Source: Henningerozyma blattae CBS 6284 (taxonomy: Eukaryota > Ascomycota > Saccharomycetes > Saccharomycetales > Saccharomycetaceae). From it: a stretch of 64,000 nucleotides of DNA. Position numbers and translations under genes: made by a program. Positions 1-11,191 of this stretch are shown here, piece after piece (position 1 is the first letter of the stretch; each line of letters begins with the position of its first letter). The DNA lies in contig NC_020191.1 of assembly GCF_000315915.1 (NCBI RefSeq), forward strand, positions 744,001 through 808,000. Reading direction: 5' to 3'. Below the pieces are notes generated by a model. It did not search any database. It was not told where the DNA came from and saw only the letters and a program-made list of their open reading frames with translations.

Positions 1-2
1 TT

Positions 3-155
3 TTACCCAACGACACAAAGAAAATCGAAAAAGTCAGGAAGGCTTTAATTGAAGAGTTTTACAAGGTAAGATACCCACAGATTAATGAAGAAGAGCTTGA
101 GAATGCCACGATTGTATCAAGACCTGCTAGAGGCAGTTTTCTTTATGAGGTGTAA
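3..155 (+). CDS. GAL1: Galactokinase C-terminus (GAL1/GAL3), partial
   Basis: Only the last 50 codons are in the window; the gene runs off the left edge. Frame and stop (TAA at 153-155) are clear. The peptide ends in [14 protein letters not shown], which matches the conserved tail of yeast galactokinase and galactokinase-like sensor proteins (Gal1 ends in a similar IVSKPALGSCLYEL-type segment). Gal1 phosphorylates galactose with ATP; Gal3 is its non-catalytic inducer paralog, and the tail does not distinguish them. The order galactokinase, SNQ2, FUR4 fits both S. cerevisiae contexts (GAL1 next to FUR4, GAL3 next to SNQ2), which supports the call. The catalytic domain cannot be assessed. Confidence 0.85.
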   Translation, partial: LPNDTKKIEKVRKALIEEFYKVRYPQINEEELENATIVSRPARGSFLYEV

Positions 156-1761
156 TGTTTTAGTAGTATGTACATTGTTTTTTTAGTAATATATATTCAT
201 TTTTATTTTTTAACATTATCGTGTCCATTCTATGCAGGTGTACTAATGTTTCACTAGCATTCTCGGTCACGCATTGCCGGACAACACACGGCCAAACAAG
301 AAACGGCCGTGATTTCCCGAATAGGTCAGTGATGCTCGGAGAATTTTGTGGAGCCAATGAAAAACCAGAATACAAAAAAAAGTAAAAAAGAAAAAAAAGA
401 CCCCCTCTGTTCAAAATAGACCCCGCCGCTTACTAGTGATGCCAAACATGAACACTCAAACACGTAAATATAAAACAATAAATAAAAAAAATAGACATTA
501 AAAAAATGTCTCTAGAGGAGATACAGTTCCGATCTTAAAAGCAAACATCAAACGTCAATGCTAATATCTAATCACAATCTTATAGGCCACTGCGATTGCG
601 ACTCCGGTTGCGATATTGCGATTGCCATTTAAGGCCTTCGATATTCGAGGCTTAGTAACATCAGATTTTCTTGTTCACATTTATTATAGGAATAGCTTGT
701 TATCTTTTTAGCTGATACAAATCAAAGAGTTGCTATGGACGAATGGCTTGGCCTATTATTTGATAGGACAGATGGGCCATACATTCACGTGCTACTCCGG
801 AATATCCCTCTACGGCGCTCTCTACCGCACCTTCTGAGGTCCACTTGGCAAAGCCTAGTTCGGAATAACTACCAACATTGTTACCACAGCAACTGGTCAA
901 AAAGACCAGAAAAAGCCATGGAGCCATGGAGCCATGGATCCTTACTCAAAAACCCGCGGCTATAATATTACGGCCGTTAACTTGGTTCCGTTCTGGGTTG
1001 CTTCCGCGGCTCCTTCCTCAAATGCTCGCATAACCTCCGCATCTGGAGAACGGAGCCGCGGAATTAGTGCTTGTTTTTTCCGCGGACGTATGTAAATTAT
1101 GCTGCCGGTATTTCTGGGGTTGTTTGTGTTGTGGATACTGTTTTGGGCCTGAGATGCGGCAATGGTTATGGATTTACAACGTAAGACGGAAATAAGAAAA
1201 TTCTCCGTTCTAGAAATGTCTCCAGCTCTACGGAAAACGGAGATTGGCTGAGTAATAGATGTGGTGCCAATTGGCTTTCAGCCTGTCCTGGAAAGAAGAA
1301 ATTTTTCTGGTGCCTAAGAATAGTGCTAGAACGTTTTGGGTAACGGCTAAGTATTACGATTCTAATAAAGAATTTAAAGATTACTGGGCTAGGTTCTAAG
1401 TGAAATCTTTCCTGTTTGGTGATGATGCAAAGAATTTTTATTTAGGCCTTTGGATAAGGATGATAGAGTCAAAGGTTTTATATATAAACCAACAAGGTTT
1501 GATTTTAAAGGTACTTGTTACAGGGACTTTGATTCAAAGAATATTCTATTATTAATAACCCCATCAATAAATACTAAAGAAAAGCATCGTTATTGTTTGT
1601 TTTTCGTATTTTTTTTTGCTTTTGTTTTTCTGTTTAAATTTTATTTTAAATACGGTTTAAGAAGATTCACAAGAAAATCATATTAGTACTTTTTACAAAA
1701 TAATAGATTAAGAAAAAGCTTATTTTACGTTACACACATTCACTTAATTTTTACCTATACA
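156..1761 (+). promoter_or_regulatory. GAL1-SNQ2 intergenic region with PDRE cluster
   Basis: This 1.6-kb spacer has no credible gene. It carries four CCGCGG palindromes within 132 bp (954-959, 1004-1009, 1056-1061, 1080-1085). The last lies in an exact Pdr1/Pdr3 response element, TCCGCGGA, at 1079-1086; 1003-1010 and 1055-1062 differ by one base. A Yap1-type site TTAGTAA is at 652-658. TTGCGA recurs three times between 596 and 621, and an AGCCATGG unit is repeated three times near 913-937. In S. cerevisiae, Pdr1/Pdr3 and Yap1 both control SNQ2, so these sites are probably functional. They lie about 680-810 bp (PDRE) and 1.1 kb (Yap1) upstream of the ATG. Confidence 0.7.
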
Positions 1762-4700
1762 ATGAGTTGGTCGAAATCGAGATCTACCTCGGATAGCTCT
1801 CAATTGGAACTGGAAAGTTACAACGGGACTGGTTCGAATTCCGAAAGTGTCAACTTACAGGAAAAGTGTGCCTTGAGAGTACAAAACAGTAATGGCTCAT
1901 CACATGTCGAAGATGACCATGCCAAGTCTACGTTTGAAGAAACTATCTCGAGAGTCATGTCTAATCATTCCAGAAATGAAAAATTCATAGTCACTGATGA
2001 TATGGCTAAGAGTATTAATGAATATACCGCCAAGTTGAAGAAACATACCACAAGAGATGGGGATTTTGACGATTCAGACGAAATATTTAATACAGTTACC
2101 ACCAATGAAGATGATGAAACAGGGTTCAATGCTCAAAGGATCATTAGAGATATGGTCAATAACGCCAATGAACAAGGTATCCATTTAAGAAAATCAGGTG
2201 TCACTTTAGAAGAAGTCTGTGCCGATGGTATTGATGCCTCTGCCTTAGAAGGCCAAACTGTTGGTGATATCCTGACCTTACCATACACCATTTACAAAGG
2301 TATTAGAAACTCCAAAAATAAAAAAATTAGAAAGATTATTCAAAATATTAATGTTTTGGCCAAACCAGGTGAAATGGTTCTTGTGTTGGGGAGACCAGGT
2401 GCAGGTTGTTCTTCTTTCTTAAAGACTACTGCTGGTGAAATCGATCAATTTGCTGGGGGTGTCGAAGGTGAAATATATTACGATGGTATTCCTCAATCTG
2501 AAATGATGAAAAATTACAAAGCAGATGTTATTTATAACGGTGAATTAGATGTCCATTTCCCCTATTTGACTGTTCAACAAACTTTAGATTTCGCTATTGC
2601 TTGTAAGACACCTGCCATTAGAGTGGATAACTTATCAAGAAGTGATTATATTGCATTCATTAGAGATTTATATGCAACAATCTTTGGCTTAAGACATACT
2701 TATAATACTTTGGTAGGTAATGATTTCGTTAGAGGTGTTTCTGGTGGTGAAAGAAAGAGAGTTTCCATTGCTGAAGCTTTAGCTGCAAGAGGTACCATTT
2801 ATTGTTGGGATAATGCCACTAGAGGTTTAGATGCTTCTACAGCTTTAGAATACGCCGAAGCCATTCGTATCATGACTAATATTCAACAATCTACTGCTTT
2901 TGTCACCATTTATCAAGCCAGTGAAAACATTTATAATTGTTTCGATAAAGTCACAGTCTTATATTTAGGTAAACAAATTTACTTTGGTAAAATCCGTGAC
3001 GCAAAGGATTATTTCTATAGAATGGGGTATGAATGTCCAAGTAGACAAGTCACCGCAGAATTTTTAACGGCCTTGACAGACCCAAAGGGTTACCATGTCA
3101 TTAGACCTGGTTTTGAATCTAGTGTCCCACGTACTTCTGCTGAATTTGAAGAATATTGGAGAAACTCCCCAGAATTTGCTCAATTAAAACAAGATATCGT
3201 TGATTATAATCAATCCGTAAATACTGATGAAATTAGACAATATTATAAATCTTCCATGTCTCAAGAAAAGGCCAAAGGTGCAAGAAAGAAATCTTATTAT
3301 ACTTTATCATTCCCAGAACAAGTTAAATTATGTACCATCCGTGGGTTCCAAAGAATTTATGGTAATAAATCATACACAGTCACCAATTGTGTTGCAGCTT
3401 TGATTCAATCTTTCGTTACAGGTTCTTTATATTATAACTCTCCATCTACTACAAATGGTGCCTTCTCAAGAAGTGGTGTCCTATATTTTGCATTATTATA
3501 CTATTGTTTAATGGGGTTGGCTAATATTTCTTTCGAACATAGACCAATTTTACAAAAGCACAAGGGGTATTCCTTATATCATCCTGCTGCCGAAGCTTTA
3601 GCCAGTACTTTGTCTGCTTTCCCATTTAGAATGATCAGTTTAACTATTTTCTTCATTGTTTTATTCTTCTTATCTGGTTTACATAGAACTGCCAGTAATT
3701 TCTTCATTTGCTACTTATTCTTATCAATGTGTTCAGAAGCTATCAATGGGTTATTTGAAATGATATCTGCTGGTTGTGATGATATTGCTCAAGCTAATTC
3801 TATTGCGGGTATCTTAATGATGGCTCTTTCCATGTACTCCACTTATATGATTCAATTACCTAAAATGCATCCTTGGTTTAAATGGATTGCTTATATCCTA
3901 CCAATACAATATTCATTCGAATCTATGTTGAACGCAGAATTCCATGGTAGACATATGGACTGTGGTGGTACTCTAGTTCCAGCTGGTCCAGGTTATGAAG
4001 ATGTGGCATCCAATGAAAAAGTTTGTGCCTTTGCTGGTTCTAGGCCAGGTCAATCATGGGTTAATGGTGATGATTACTTGAAAACTCAATATAGATATCA
4101 ATATAAACATACTTGGAGAAATTTCGGTATTATGTGGTGTTTCTTACTCGGTTATATTGGAATTAAAGCTATTGTCACTGAAATTAAAAGACCTGTCAAG
4201 AGTGGTGGTGATGCTTTAATTTTTAAAAAGGGTTTCAAACCTACTGAAACTGTTGAAGATATCGAATCTAATGCTGTTATAAACATTTCTGAAAATAAAG
4301 AAAAATTTACTCCAGCAGAAGAAGCCGATGATACTAATTTGGAAGGCTTAGAAAGTACTGGTATTTTTATTTGGAGAGATGTCTGCTACACTATTCCTTA
4401 TGACGGTGGTATGAGAAGACTGTTAGATAACGTTTCTGGTTATTGTAGGCCTGGTACTATGACTGCCTTAATGGGTGAGTCCGGTGCTGGTAAGACTACT
4501 TTATTAAACACTTTGGCTCAAAGAAATGTAGGTATTATTACTGGTGATATGTTAGTAAATGGTCAACCAATTGATGCAAGTTTTGAAAGACGTGCCGGTT
4601 ATGTTCAACAACAAGATTTACATGTCGCTGAAATGACCGTAAGAGAATCTTTACAATTTTCAGCTAGAATGCGCCGTAATCAAGATGTTCCAGATGAAGA

Positions 4701-6297
4701 AAAAATGGCTTATGTTGAAAAAATTATCGAAGTTCTAGGTATGGAAGAATATTCCGAAGCTTTAGTAGGCGCTATTGGATGTGGTTTAAATGTGGAACAA
4801 AGAAAGAAATTGTCTATTGGTGTCGAATTGGTTGCCAAACCTGATTTATTATTGTTTTTGGATGAACCTACCTCTGGTTTAGATTCTCAATCTTCATGGG
4901 CTATTGTCCAATTATTAAAGAAATTGGCTAATGCTGGTCAGTCTATTTTATGTACTATCCATCAACCTTCTGCTACTTTGTTCGAACAGTTTGATAGATT
5001 ATTATTATTGAAGAAAGGTGGTCAAACTGTTTACTTTGGTGATATCGGTGAAAACTCAGATATTTTATTGAAATATTTTGAACGTAATGGTGCTAGAAAA
5101 TGTACTTCTTCAGAAAATCCTGCTGAATATATTTTAGAAGCTATTGGTGCTGGTGCAACTGCTTCAGTCCAAGAAGATTGGCATGAAGTTTGGAAGAATT
5201 CCCACGAATTTGCTGAAAATAGAATCAAAATTGATCATATGTTAGAGGAATTACACAATTCTCCACCAGAAACTGGTACTGTTTCTAATTCTAAATATGC
5301 CACTTCATATTTCTATCAATTCAGACACGTTTTGTGGAGAAATGAAGTTGTTTTCTGGAGAAGTATGCACTATATCTTTTCTAAACTGATGTTACACATT
5401 GTTGGTGGTTTGTTTATTGGTTTCACTTTTTTCAATGTCGGTACTTCTTATAGAGGTTTACAAAGTTCATTATTTGCTGCCTTTATGTCAATTGTTCAAT
5501 CTGCTCCTGCAATGAATCAAATCCAGGCTCGTGCGATCGCTCAAAGAGATTTATTCGAAGTTAGAGAATCTAAATCTAACACTTTCCATTGGTCTTTAAT
5601 TATCATCACTCAATATATCTGTGAGATTCCATACCATTTCGTTTGTTCTGCTATTTTCTTCGTTTCCATGTATTTCCCATTAAGAAGTTTCTTTGAAGCT
5701 TCAAGATCTGCTGTTTACTATTTGAACTATTGTATCATGTTCCAATTATTTTATGTCAGTTTAGGTTTAATGATTCTTTATGTTGCCCCTAATCTACCAT
5801 CTGCTAATGTCATCATGGGTCTATTATTGTCATTTATGTTAGGTTTCTGTGGTGTTGTTCAACCTGCCTCATTAATGCCTACTTTCTGGACCTTCATGTG
5901 GAAAGCTTCTCCATACACTTATTTTGTTCAAAATTTAATGGGTATTATGCTACATAAAAAGCCAGTTATTTGTACTAAATCTGAATTGTCGTATTTCGAA
6001 CCACCAAGTGGTCAAACTTGTGGTCAATACATGGAAAAGTTCTTCCAAACTAACTCTGGTTACATTAAGAATCCAAATGATACATCAAATTGTGCTTACT
6101 GTGTTTACAGTGTTGGTGATGAATATTTGTCTTATGTGAGCTCCAAATATAGTTACTTATGGAGAAACTTCGGTTTCTTCTGGGCTTACATCATTTTCAA
6201 TTTCTTTGCTATGGTTGGCTTGTACTACATCATTCACGTTAGAAAGATTTCTCTAGGTAACCCTAGTGCTATTTTAAAGAGATTCAAGAAAAATTAA
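1762..6297 (+). CDS. SNQ2: Pleiotropic drug resistance ABC transporter Snq2
   Basis: A full-size PDR-type ABC exporter of 1511 residues (S. cerevisiae Snq2 is about 1501) that pumps xenobiotics out across the plasma membrane. It has the reverse topology NBD1-TMD1-NBD2-TMD2. NBD1 has the fungal PDR Walker A variant GRPGAGCSS (residues 210-218, Cys where Lys is usual), signature VSGGE (326-330) and a Walker B region with D350. NBD2 has a canonical Walker A GESGAGKTT (905-913), the degenerate signature LNVEQRKK (from 1009) and Walker B D1034-E1035. This asymmetric pair of sites is typical of the family. Hydrophobic blocks follow each NBD. Similarity to Snq2 is strong throughout, above that expected for Pdr5 or Pdr15. 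The PDRE cluster upstream suggests Pdr1/Pdr3 control. Confidence 0.97.
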   Translation: MSWSKSRSTSDSSQLELESYNGTGSNSESVNLQEKCALRVQNSNGSSHVEDDHAKSTFEETISRVMSNHSRNEKFIVTDDMAKSINEYTAKLKKHTTRDGDFDDSDEIFNTVTTNEDDETGFNAQRIIRDMVNNANEQGIHLRKSGVTLEEVCADGIDASALEGQTVGDILTLPYTIYKGIRNSKNKKIRKIIQNINVLAKPGEMVLVLGRPGAGCSSFLKTTAGEIDQFAGGVEGEIYYDGIPQSEMMKNYKADVIYNGELDVHFPYLTVQQTLDFAIACKTPAIRVDNLSRSDYIAFIRDLYATIFGLRHTYNTLVGNDFVRGVSGGERKRVSIAEALAARGTIYCWDNATRGLDASTALEYAEAIRIMTNIQQSTAFVTIYQASENIYNCFDKVTVLYLGKQIYFGKIRDAKDYFYRMGYECPSRQVTAEFLTALTDPKGYHVIRPGFESSVPRTSAEFEEYWRNSPEFAQLKQDIVDYNQSVNTDEIRQYYKSSMSQEKAKGARKKSYYTLSFPEQVKLCTIRGFQRIYGNKSYTVTNCVAALIQSFVTGSLYYNSPSTTNGAFSRSGVLYFALLYYCLMGLANISFEHRPILQKHKGYSLYHPAAEALASTLSAFPFRMISLTIFFIVLFFLSGLHRTASNFFICYLFLSMCSEAINGLFEMISAGCDDIAQANSIAGILMMALSMYSTYMIQLPKMHPWFKWIAYILPIQYSFESMLNAEFHGRHMDCGGTLVPAGPGYEDVASNEKVCAFAGSRPGQSWVNGDDYLKTQYRYQYKHTWRNFGIMWCFLLGYIGIKAIVTEIKRPVKSGGDALIFKKGFKPTETVEDIESNAVINISENKEKFTPAEEADDTNLEGLESTGIFIWRDVCYTIPYDGGMRRLLDNVSGYCRPGTMTALMGESGAGKTTLLNTLAQRNVGIITGDMLVNGQPIDASFERRAGYVQQQDLHVAEMTVRESLQFSARMRRNQDVPDEEKMAYVEKIIEVLGMEEYSEALVGAIGCGLNVEQRKKLSIGVELVAKPDLLLFLDEPTSGLDSQSSWAIVQLLKKLANAGQSILCTIHQPSATLFEQFDRLLLLKKGGQTVYFGDIGENSDILLKYFERNGARKCTSSENPAEYILEAIGAGATASVQEDWHEVWKNSHEFAENRIKIDHMLEELHNSPPETGTVSNSKYATSYFYQFRHVLWRNEVVFWRSMHYIFSKLMLHIVGGLFIGFTFFNVGTSYRGLQSSLFAAFMSIVQSAPAMNQIQARAIAQRDLFEVRESKSNTFHWSLIIITQYICEIPYHFVCSAIFFVSMYFPLRSFFEASRSAVYYLNYCIMFQLFYVSLGLMILYVAPNLPSANVIMGLLLSFMLGFCGVVQPASLMPTFWTFMWKASPYTYFVQNLMGIMLHKKPVICTKSELSYFEPPSGQTCGQYMEKFFQTNSGYIKNPNDTSNCAYCVYSVGDEYLSYVSSKYSYLWRNFGFFWAYIIFNFFAMVGLYYIIHVRKISLGNPSAILKRFKKN

Positions 6298-7754
6298 TTT
6301 TTCTACAATTATCAAAGAGATTATCAAAAAAAAAATTTTCTCACCTTTTAATACCCTGGCATAGTTCCTTTTAAGAACTGCTTTTAAATGCCTCATTATC
6401 TCTTTAAGTTACCCTTTTTATTATTTCATTCACTTATCGTGCATTAACTTCACATTTTAATTCATTTTCTAATCATCTCAATTTACTTAATATTATAGAT
6501 CAAAATAACAACTACATAATTAACTTTAAATAAATATTTTAATAATGTTTTACCTTTTACATAATCAATATTTTAACTGTTTTTCACAAACCTGTTAATT
6601 TTTTTCTTTTTATAACCCTCAAGCTAATGGTATGTTTTAGATTATACCCATTCAAGAAACGTCAGTCAAGATTAACTATTACTGCAGGAAACACACTTGT
6701 CTATACACACAACGGCAAATATTATAATCTTGGAGATAAAGAATAAATATCTTAAGAGCTCGGAGTATTTCATTTTTTTTAAGAAATAAATCTACACTTA
6801 ACGCAGTACTATATTACTATTTTGCACACAACCTTAGAGTTCAGTTACTCCTATTTTTTAAGAAGTAGTAAATTGATATAAGTTTCCTATCTGAAAGTAA
6901 GTCTGTATGCTAATTTCAATCTCTAAAGAACTTTCTTGAATGACAAAATCCATATATTTTCGAGACCTAAATGTTTTTGAACTTTTTTTCCATCGGAGAT
7001 ATTCAAAAGTTTTCACACTACTAATCAGGCAAAGTTTCTAAAGGTCTTTATGGTATCTTTAACATTTGAATAAGTCTTAAGACATTTGTAAAAAATACAT
7101 TCTCAAGCAAGAGGGGCAAAAATTGAAGTGTAGATTATACCTATATTTGGAAGTTTAATACTTCATCATTGTTTCTTCTGGAATATGTCATACACCAGAC
7201 ACATGTTCTAAAAGGTAAAGTTATGAGGACAAAAAATGCTAGGCTTTATTTCCGAGTAAAATGTCCATATGAAATTTTTTTCTTTTTTATTCCTACGGCT
7301 AAATTACGAAAACGACAATATCCGTTTCTAGATCTCAGTATGAAAATCGGAAATAAGTTTTTTTCACATCTTAGATTTTCTCCTCAAACTTCATTTTCTA
7401 CCGAATCTGTCAAGACAATCCGAGATTTTCTCAGAATGGAAAAATTCTCTGGGCGATCTCGCTTTCCTTTAGGTAAACGATTATTTCCGATGGTGAAAAT
7501 TCCTTATGAAGAATGTCATGACAATTTTAGTTGAGCAAATGTCCTATATCCAGAGTCATCCGTTGGAGAAAACTTTTTTCAAAATTTTTCCAACGGTGAC
7601 AACCTGAATAGTATAAATAGCTTATTATCTTTCATATTATCAACCATATCTCATATTGCCTATAGAATTTATTCCGTATATCATCATTATTTAATTGTTT
7701 TTTAATGTGAAGAGTAAAGCCAAGAATTCCAATCCCATAATTATACTATTAAAT
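6298..7754 (+). promoter_or_regulatory. SNQ2-FUR4 intergenic region with inverted repeat before FUR4 TATA
   Basis: The first kilobase is AT-rich 3' flank of SNQ2 without recognisable elements. Close to FUR4 an inverted repeat has arms CCGTTGGA (7560-7567) and TCCAACGG (7589-7596); the symmetry extends four more bases inward with one mismatch. A TATA element (TATAAAT, from 7612) follows, and the FUR4 ATG is at 7755. The repeat lies upstream of the TATA box, so it more likely acts as a protein-binding dyad than as an RNA hairpin. An open frame at 7169-7534 lacks an early ATG and looks spurious. Confidence 0.5.
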
Positions 7755-9707
7755 ATGCATCGGATTAATCACAAAAATTCTACAACAACTACTAGGACTC
7801 AAACTTCAAACATTGAAGTTTTAAATAATTACAATTCCTTTGAACCATATAATACAAATGATGACATTAGCTCATTTGAAAATGACCTAGAAATTGCTTC
7901 AAAGGTTTCAAGCAAAAATAATGGAAAAGTTACTACTACCTTTTATGAGGACTCTTCTCTCGAAGAAGTTGATTCACTTAGTGGAAATGAAAAAACAGAA
8001 TATTCTTCTCGTTGGGAATGGTTTTATAATGAAGTTTTAGTGGTTGACAAGTCCACAAAAGGTGTTTCATTTACACAATCGTTTCTTTATAATAATGATT
8101 TAAAACCAGTTGAAACTAAAAGAAGAGTTTGGTCCTGGTATAATTTTGCTTATTTCTGGTTGGCAGAATGTTTCAATATCAACACATGGCAAGTTGCCGC
8201 TACCGGTTTGCAGCTAGGTCTAAATTGGTGGCAATGTTGGATCGCAATTTGGATCGGTTATACATTTGTCGGTATATTTGTGGTTCTTGCATCCAGAGTA
8301 GGTTCAGCATATCATGTTTCTTTCCCTGTGTCTGCCAGGGCTTCATTCGGTATTTTCTTTTCTATCTGGCCAATTATTAACCGTGTAGTTATGGCTGTCG
8401 TTTGGTATTCAGTTCAAGCTTGGATTTGTGCTACCCCAGTCGGTTTAATGCTTAAGTCTATCTTTGGTTTGGATTTAGAGGAAAGAATTCCAAATCATTT
8501 CGGATCACCAAATACCACTACATTTGAATATATGTGTTTTTTCATTTTTTGGGTTGTCAGTTTCCCATTTTTATTAGTACCACCTCACAAGATAAGACAT
8601 TTATTCACAGTTAAGGCAGCCTTAGTTCCATTTGCAGCATTTGGTTTCTTAATCTGGGCTATTAGAAAGGCTCATGGAACAATCGCCTTAGGTGCATTGT
8701 CTACTTTTATTCCACACGGTTCTGCTTTCTCATGGGCTTTTGTTAGAGCTATCATTAGTTGTATGGCAAATTTTGCTACAATGGTTGTCAATGCACCTGA
8801 TTTTTCAAGATTTTCGAAACATCCAAACTCTGCCCTATGGTCTCAATTAGTTTGTGTTCCAGTTCTATTTTCAATTACTAGTTTAATCGGTATTTTAGTC
8901 ACAGCTGCTGGTTTTCAATTATACGGTATCAATTACTGGTCTCCAGTTGATGTTTTAGGTAAATTTTTAGAAACAAGCTTCACCAAAGGTACTAGAGCAG
9001 GTGTTTTCTTAATATCTTTCGTTTTTGCTCTTGCCCAACTTGGTACCAATATTTCTGCTAATTCTCTTTCATGTGGTACTGATTTAAGTGCGTTGTGCCC
9101 AAAATTCATCAACATTAGACGTGGTTCTGTTTTTTGTGCCTTAATTGCTTTATGTATTTGTCCTTGGAATTTAATGAGTTCTTCTTCTAAATTTACCTCC
9201 GCCTTATCTGCTTATGCTATTTTCTTATCAAGTATTGCTGGTGTTGTCGCTGCCGATTATTTTGTGGTGAGAAGAGGTTACATCAAATTGACTCATCTAT
9301 ATTCCTTACAAAAGGGTTCAATCTATATGTATGGTAATAGATTTGGTATTAACTGGAGAGCTTTAGTTGCCTATTTCTGTGGTGTTGCTCCAAACTTACC
9401 AGGCTTTATTGGTGATGTCGGTGCTCCAGCCGTCACAGTTTCTGCCAATGCTATGAAATTGTACTACTTAAGTTATTGGATGGGATACGCATTTAGCTTC
9501 ATTGCTTACATCATTCTATGTTATTTTTTTCCAGTAGCTGGCTCTCCAGTTAAAAATATCTTAAAAGATAAAGGTTGGTTTCAACAGTGGGTAGAAGTTG
9601 AAGATTTCGAAAGAGAATGGAGAGCAACATTAGCAAAAGATGATTTGTCCAACGATATCAATGAGCAAGAATATGAAGAATTTAGACAAACTAAGTTTAA
9701 TTTTTAA
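7755..9707 (+). CDS. FUR4: Uracil permease Fur4
   Basis: A 650-residue nucleobase-cation-symport-1 transporter that imports uracil with protons across the plasma membrane. Identity to S. cerevisiae Fur4 (633 aa) is high from the cytosolic WSWYNFAYFWLAECFN segment, which begins the family core, through twelve hydrophobic segments to the C-terminal tail. The N-terminus is long, hydrophilic and rich in Ser, Thr, Asp, Glu and Lys, as expected for the PEST-like, ubiquitin-acceptor tail that controls endocytosis of Fur4. The start is the ATG at 7755; the open frame continues upstream only to a TTG. Paralogs Dal4 and Fui1 are possible in principle, but the location beside GAL1 matches the FUR4 locus. 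Confidence 0.93.
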   Translation: MHRINHKNSTTTTRTQTSNIEVLNNYNSFEPYNTNDDISSFENDLEIASKVSSKNNGKVTTTFYEDSSLEEVDSLSGNEKTEYSSRWEWFYNEVLVVDKSTKGVSFTQSFLYNNDLKPVETKRRVWSWYNFAYFWLAECFNINTWQVAATGLQLGLNWWQCWIAIWIGYTFVGIFVVLASRVGSAYHVSFPVSARASFGIFFSIWPIINRVVMAVVWYSVQAWICATPVGLMLKSIFGLDLEERIPNHFGSPNTTTFEYMCFFIFWVVSFPFLLVPPHKIRHLFTVKAALVPFAAFGFLIWAIRKAHGTIALGALSTFIPHGSAFSWAFVRAIISCMANFATMVVNAPDFSRFSKHPNSALWSQLVCVPVLFSITSLIGILVTAAGFQLYGINYWSPVDVLGKFLETSFTKGTRAGVFLISFVFALAQLGTNISANSLSCGTDLSALCPKFINIRRGSVFCALIALCICPWNLMSSSSKFTSALSAYAIFLSSIAGVVAADYFVVRRGYIKLTHLYSLQKGSIYMYGNRFGINWRALVAYFCGVAPNLPGFIGDVGAPAVTVSANAMKLYYLSYWMGYAFSFIAYIILCYFFPVAGSPVKNILKDKGWFQQWVEVEDFEREWRATLAKDDLSNDINEQEYEEFRQTKFNF

Positions 9708-11191
9708 TTAAACCATCTTCAACTCTATGGACTTCTCAATATTCTCTATTCAAAAAGGAACAAAATTTTATTCATTATTCATTAGCATTCAATATTAATA
9801 ATATCCATCCATTTTTTTATAACAATCCCTATAATATCTAGCATAATATTTATATAAATTCATTATTTCATTTCTGCATATGTATTTTAAAATACCCCAT
9901 TGTTCTGCATTTTTTAAATCTCAATTTTTTTTCTTGTAATATTTCGTTATATTAGAGTTTATTTTTAAAACAATAAAAAGCTATAATATTAGTTAATATC
10001 ATATTATAAATCTCTTCTTTCACATATTGCCATTAAATCTATAATTAAAATTACCTATTTTCCCGCTTTTAAAGGATTTTGATATTATTAAATCTACAAG
10101 AGCTAGCATTACCTGTTATGATCTGTATGCTTAAAAATATATTAGATACTTAACAAATAGAATAAATATCTATTTTTAATGACCTAATTTCGATAGTACA
10201 TTACTCTCATCTAGTAGCTAGTATCTTCTGTATGTTTAAAATACTACCTAATAATTGCTAAACCTCTAAAGATATTATTTTTGAAATTTTTTTTTTTAAA
10301 ACAAAGATTTTTATTCTTTTAGTAACCGCCATAAGTATGGCTTCATGAATATCTCTGATATTTTTCTCATTCAAAGAATAAACAAGAATAAATTACTTAG
10401 GTTTAGGGTGGGGAACACTATAAAGATGTTTATTTTGTCTTGAATTATACAATAAACTATTTAAGTATTTAAAAATAGTGACCTCAATTGGAAATGACCC
10501 TGCAAATTTAAATATTATTAGATATGCAATTACACTCAGTGTTTCTAATTTGTCAAAACAAACGGAATAATTTTTTAATTCCAAAGAAACAAAATTATGC
10601 AAGCTGGTGTAACTTAATATAGTAAATTTGGCACTTAGTAGTGCGTACATACTACCACATAAGCTATTTAAATACATTCATTTACGGATTAGAGGATGTA
10701 AAGAAGATAAAAAAAGCCAAAATATTATACATATAGTTGAATATTAATTTGAAAAAGTTAATTGAATTATTAAAACTTCAGTGAAGTCTAAATTATCTAA
10801 TAATATACGATTTTCCTATCTAAAAAGATCCCTGTCATTACGATATCTGACGGATATTTACTATAGTAACCCGGACTAATAAGTCGTGAAAATATTATCA
10901 CGACGTCCAAACAATATCTGAACTGAAGACATTAGTTCATATTATTGTAAAGTACATAATACTATGTTATAGAATAAACTATATATTACCTTATATAGAA
11001 CTAAAAAAATAAAACTAGTATTTTGTGACATATACTGTTAGCAGTGAACTAAGTCTAACTATTGAATTAATAGTAGAAAACTGTATACTTAATTTCCTAA
11101 GATTGACTATTAGCTTCCAGGAAATACTATAACTTACTTTATTAAGTATCTTAGAACAGTACACCGAAAACCCAGTAAAACAATATCTGTA
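9708..11191. other. Gene-free AT-rich spacer
   Basis: No credible gene is seen; reading frames here are short and compositionally random. One hairpin is notable: GTCGTGA (10883-10889) pairs with TCACGAC (10898-10904) around an 8-nt loop, with outer GGAC/GTCC bases that could extend it. Its position before the LTR-rich zone suggests degraded retrotransposon DNA, but no boundary could be fixed. Confidence 0.4.

Noticed and set aside
7169..7534. 121-codon open frame upstream of FUR4
   Set aside because: Opens at a TTG, composition is random, and it overlaps the FUR4 promoter.
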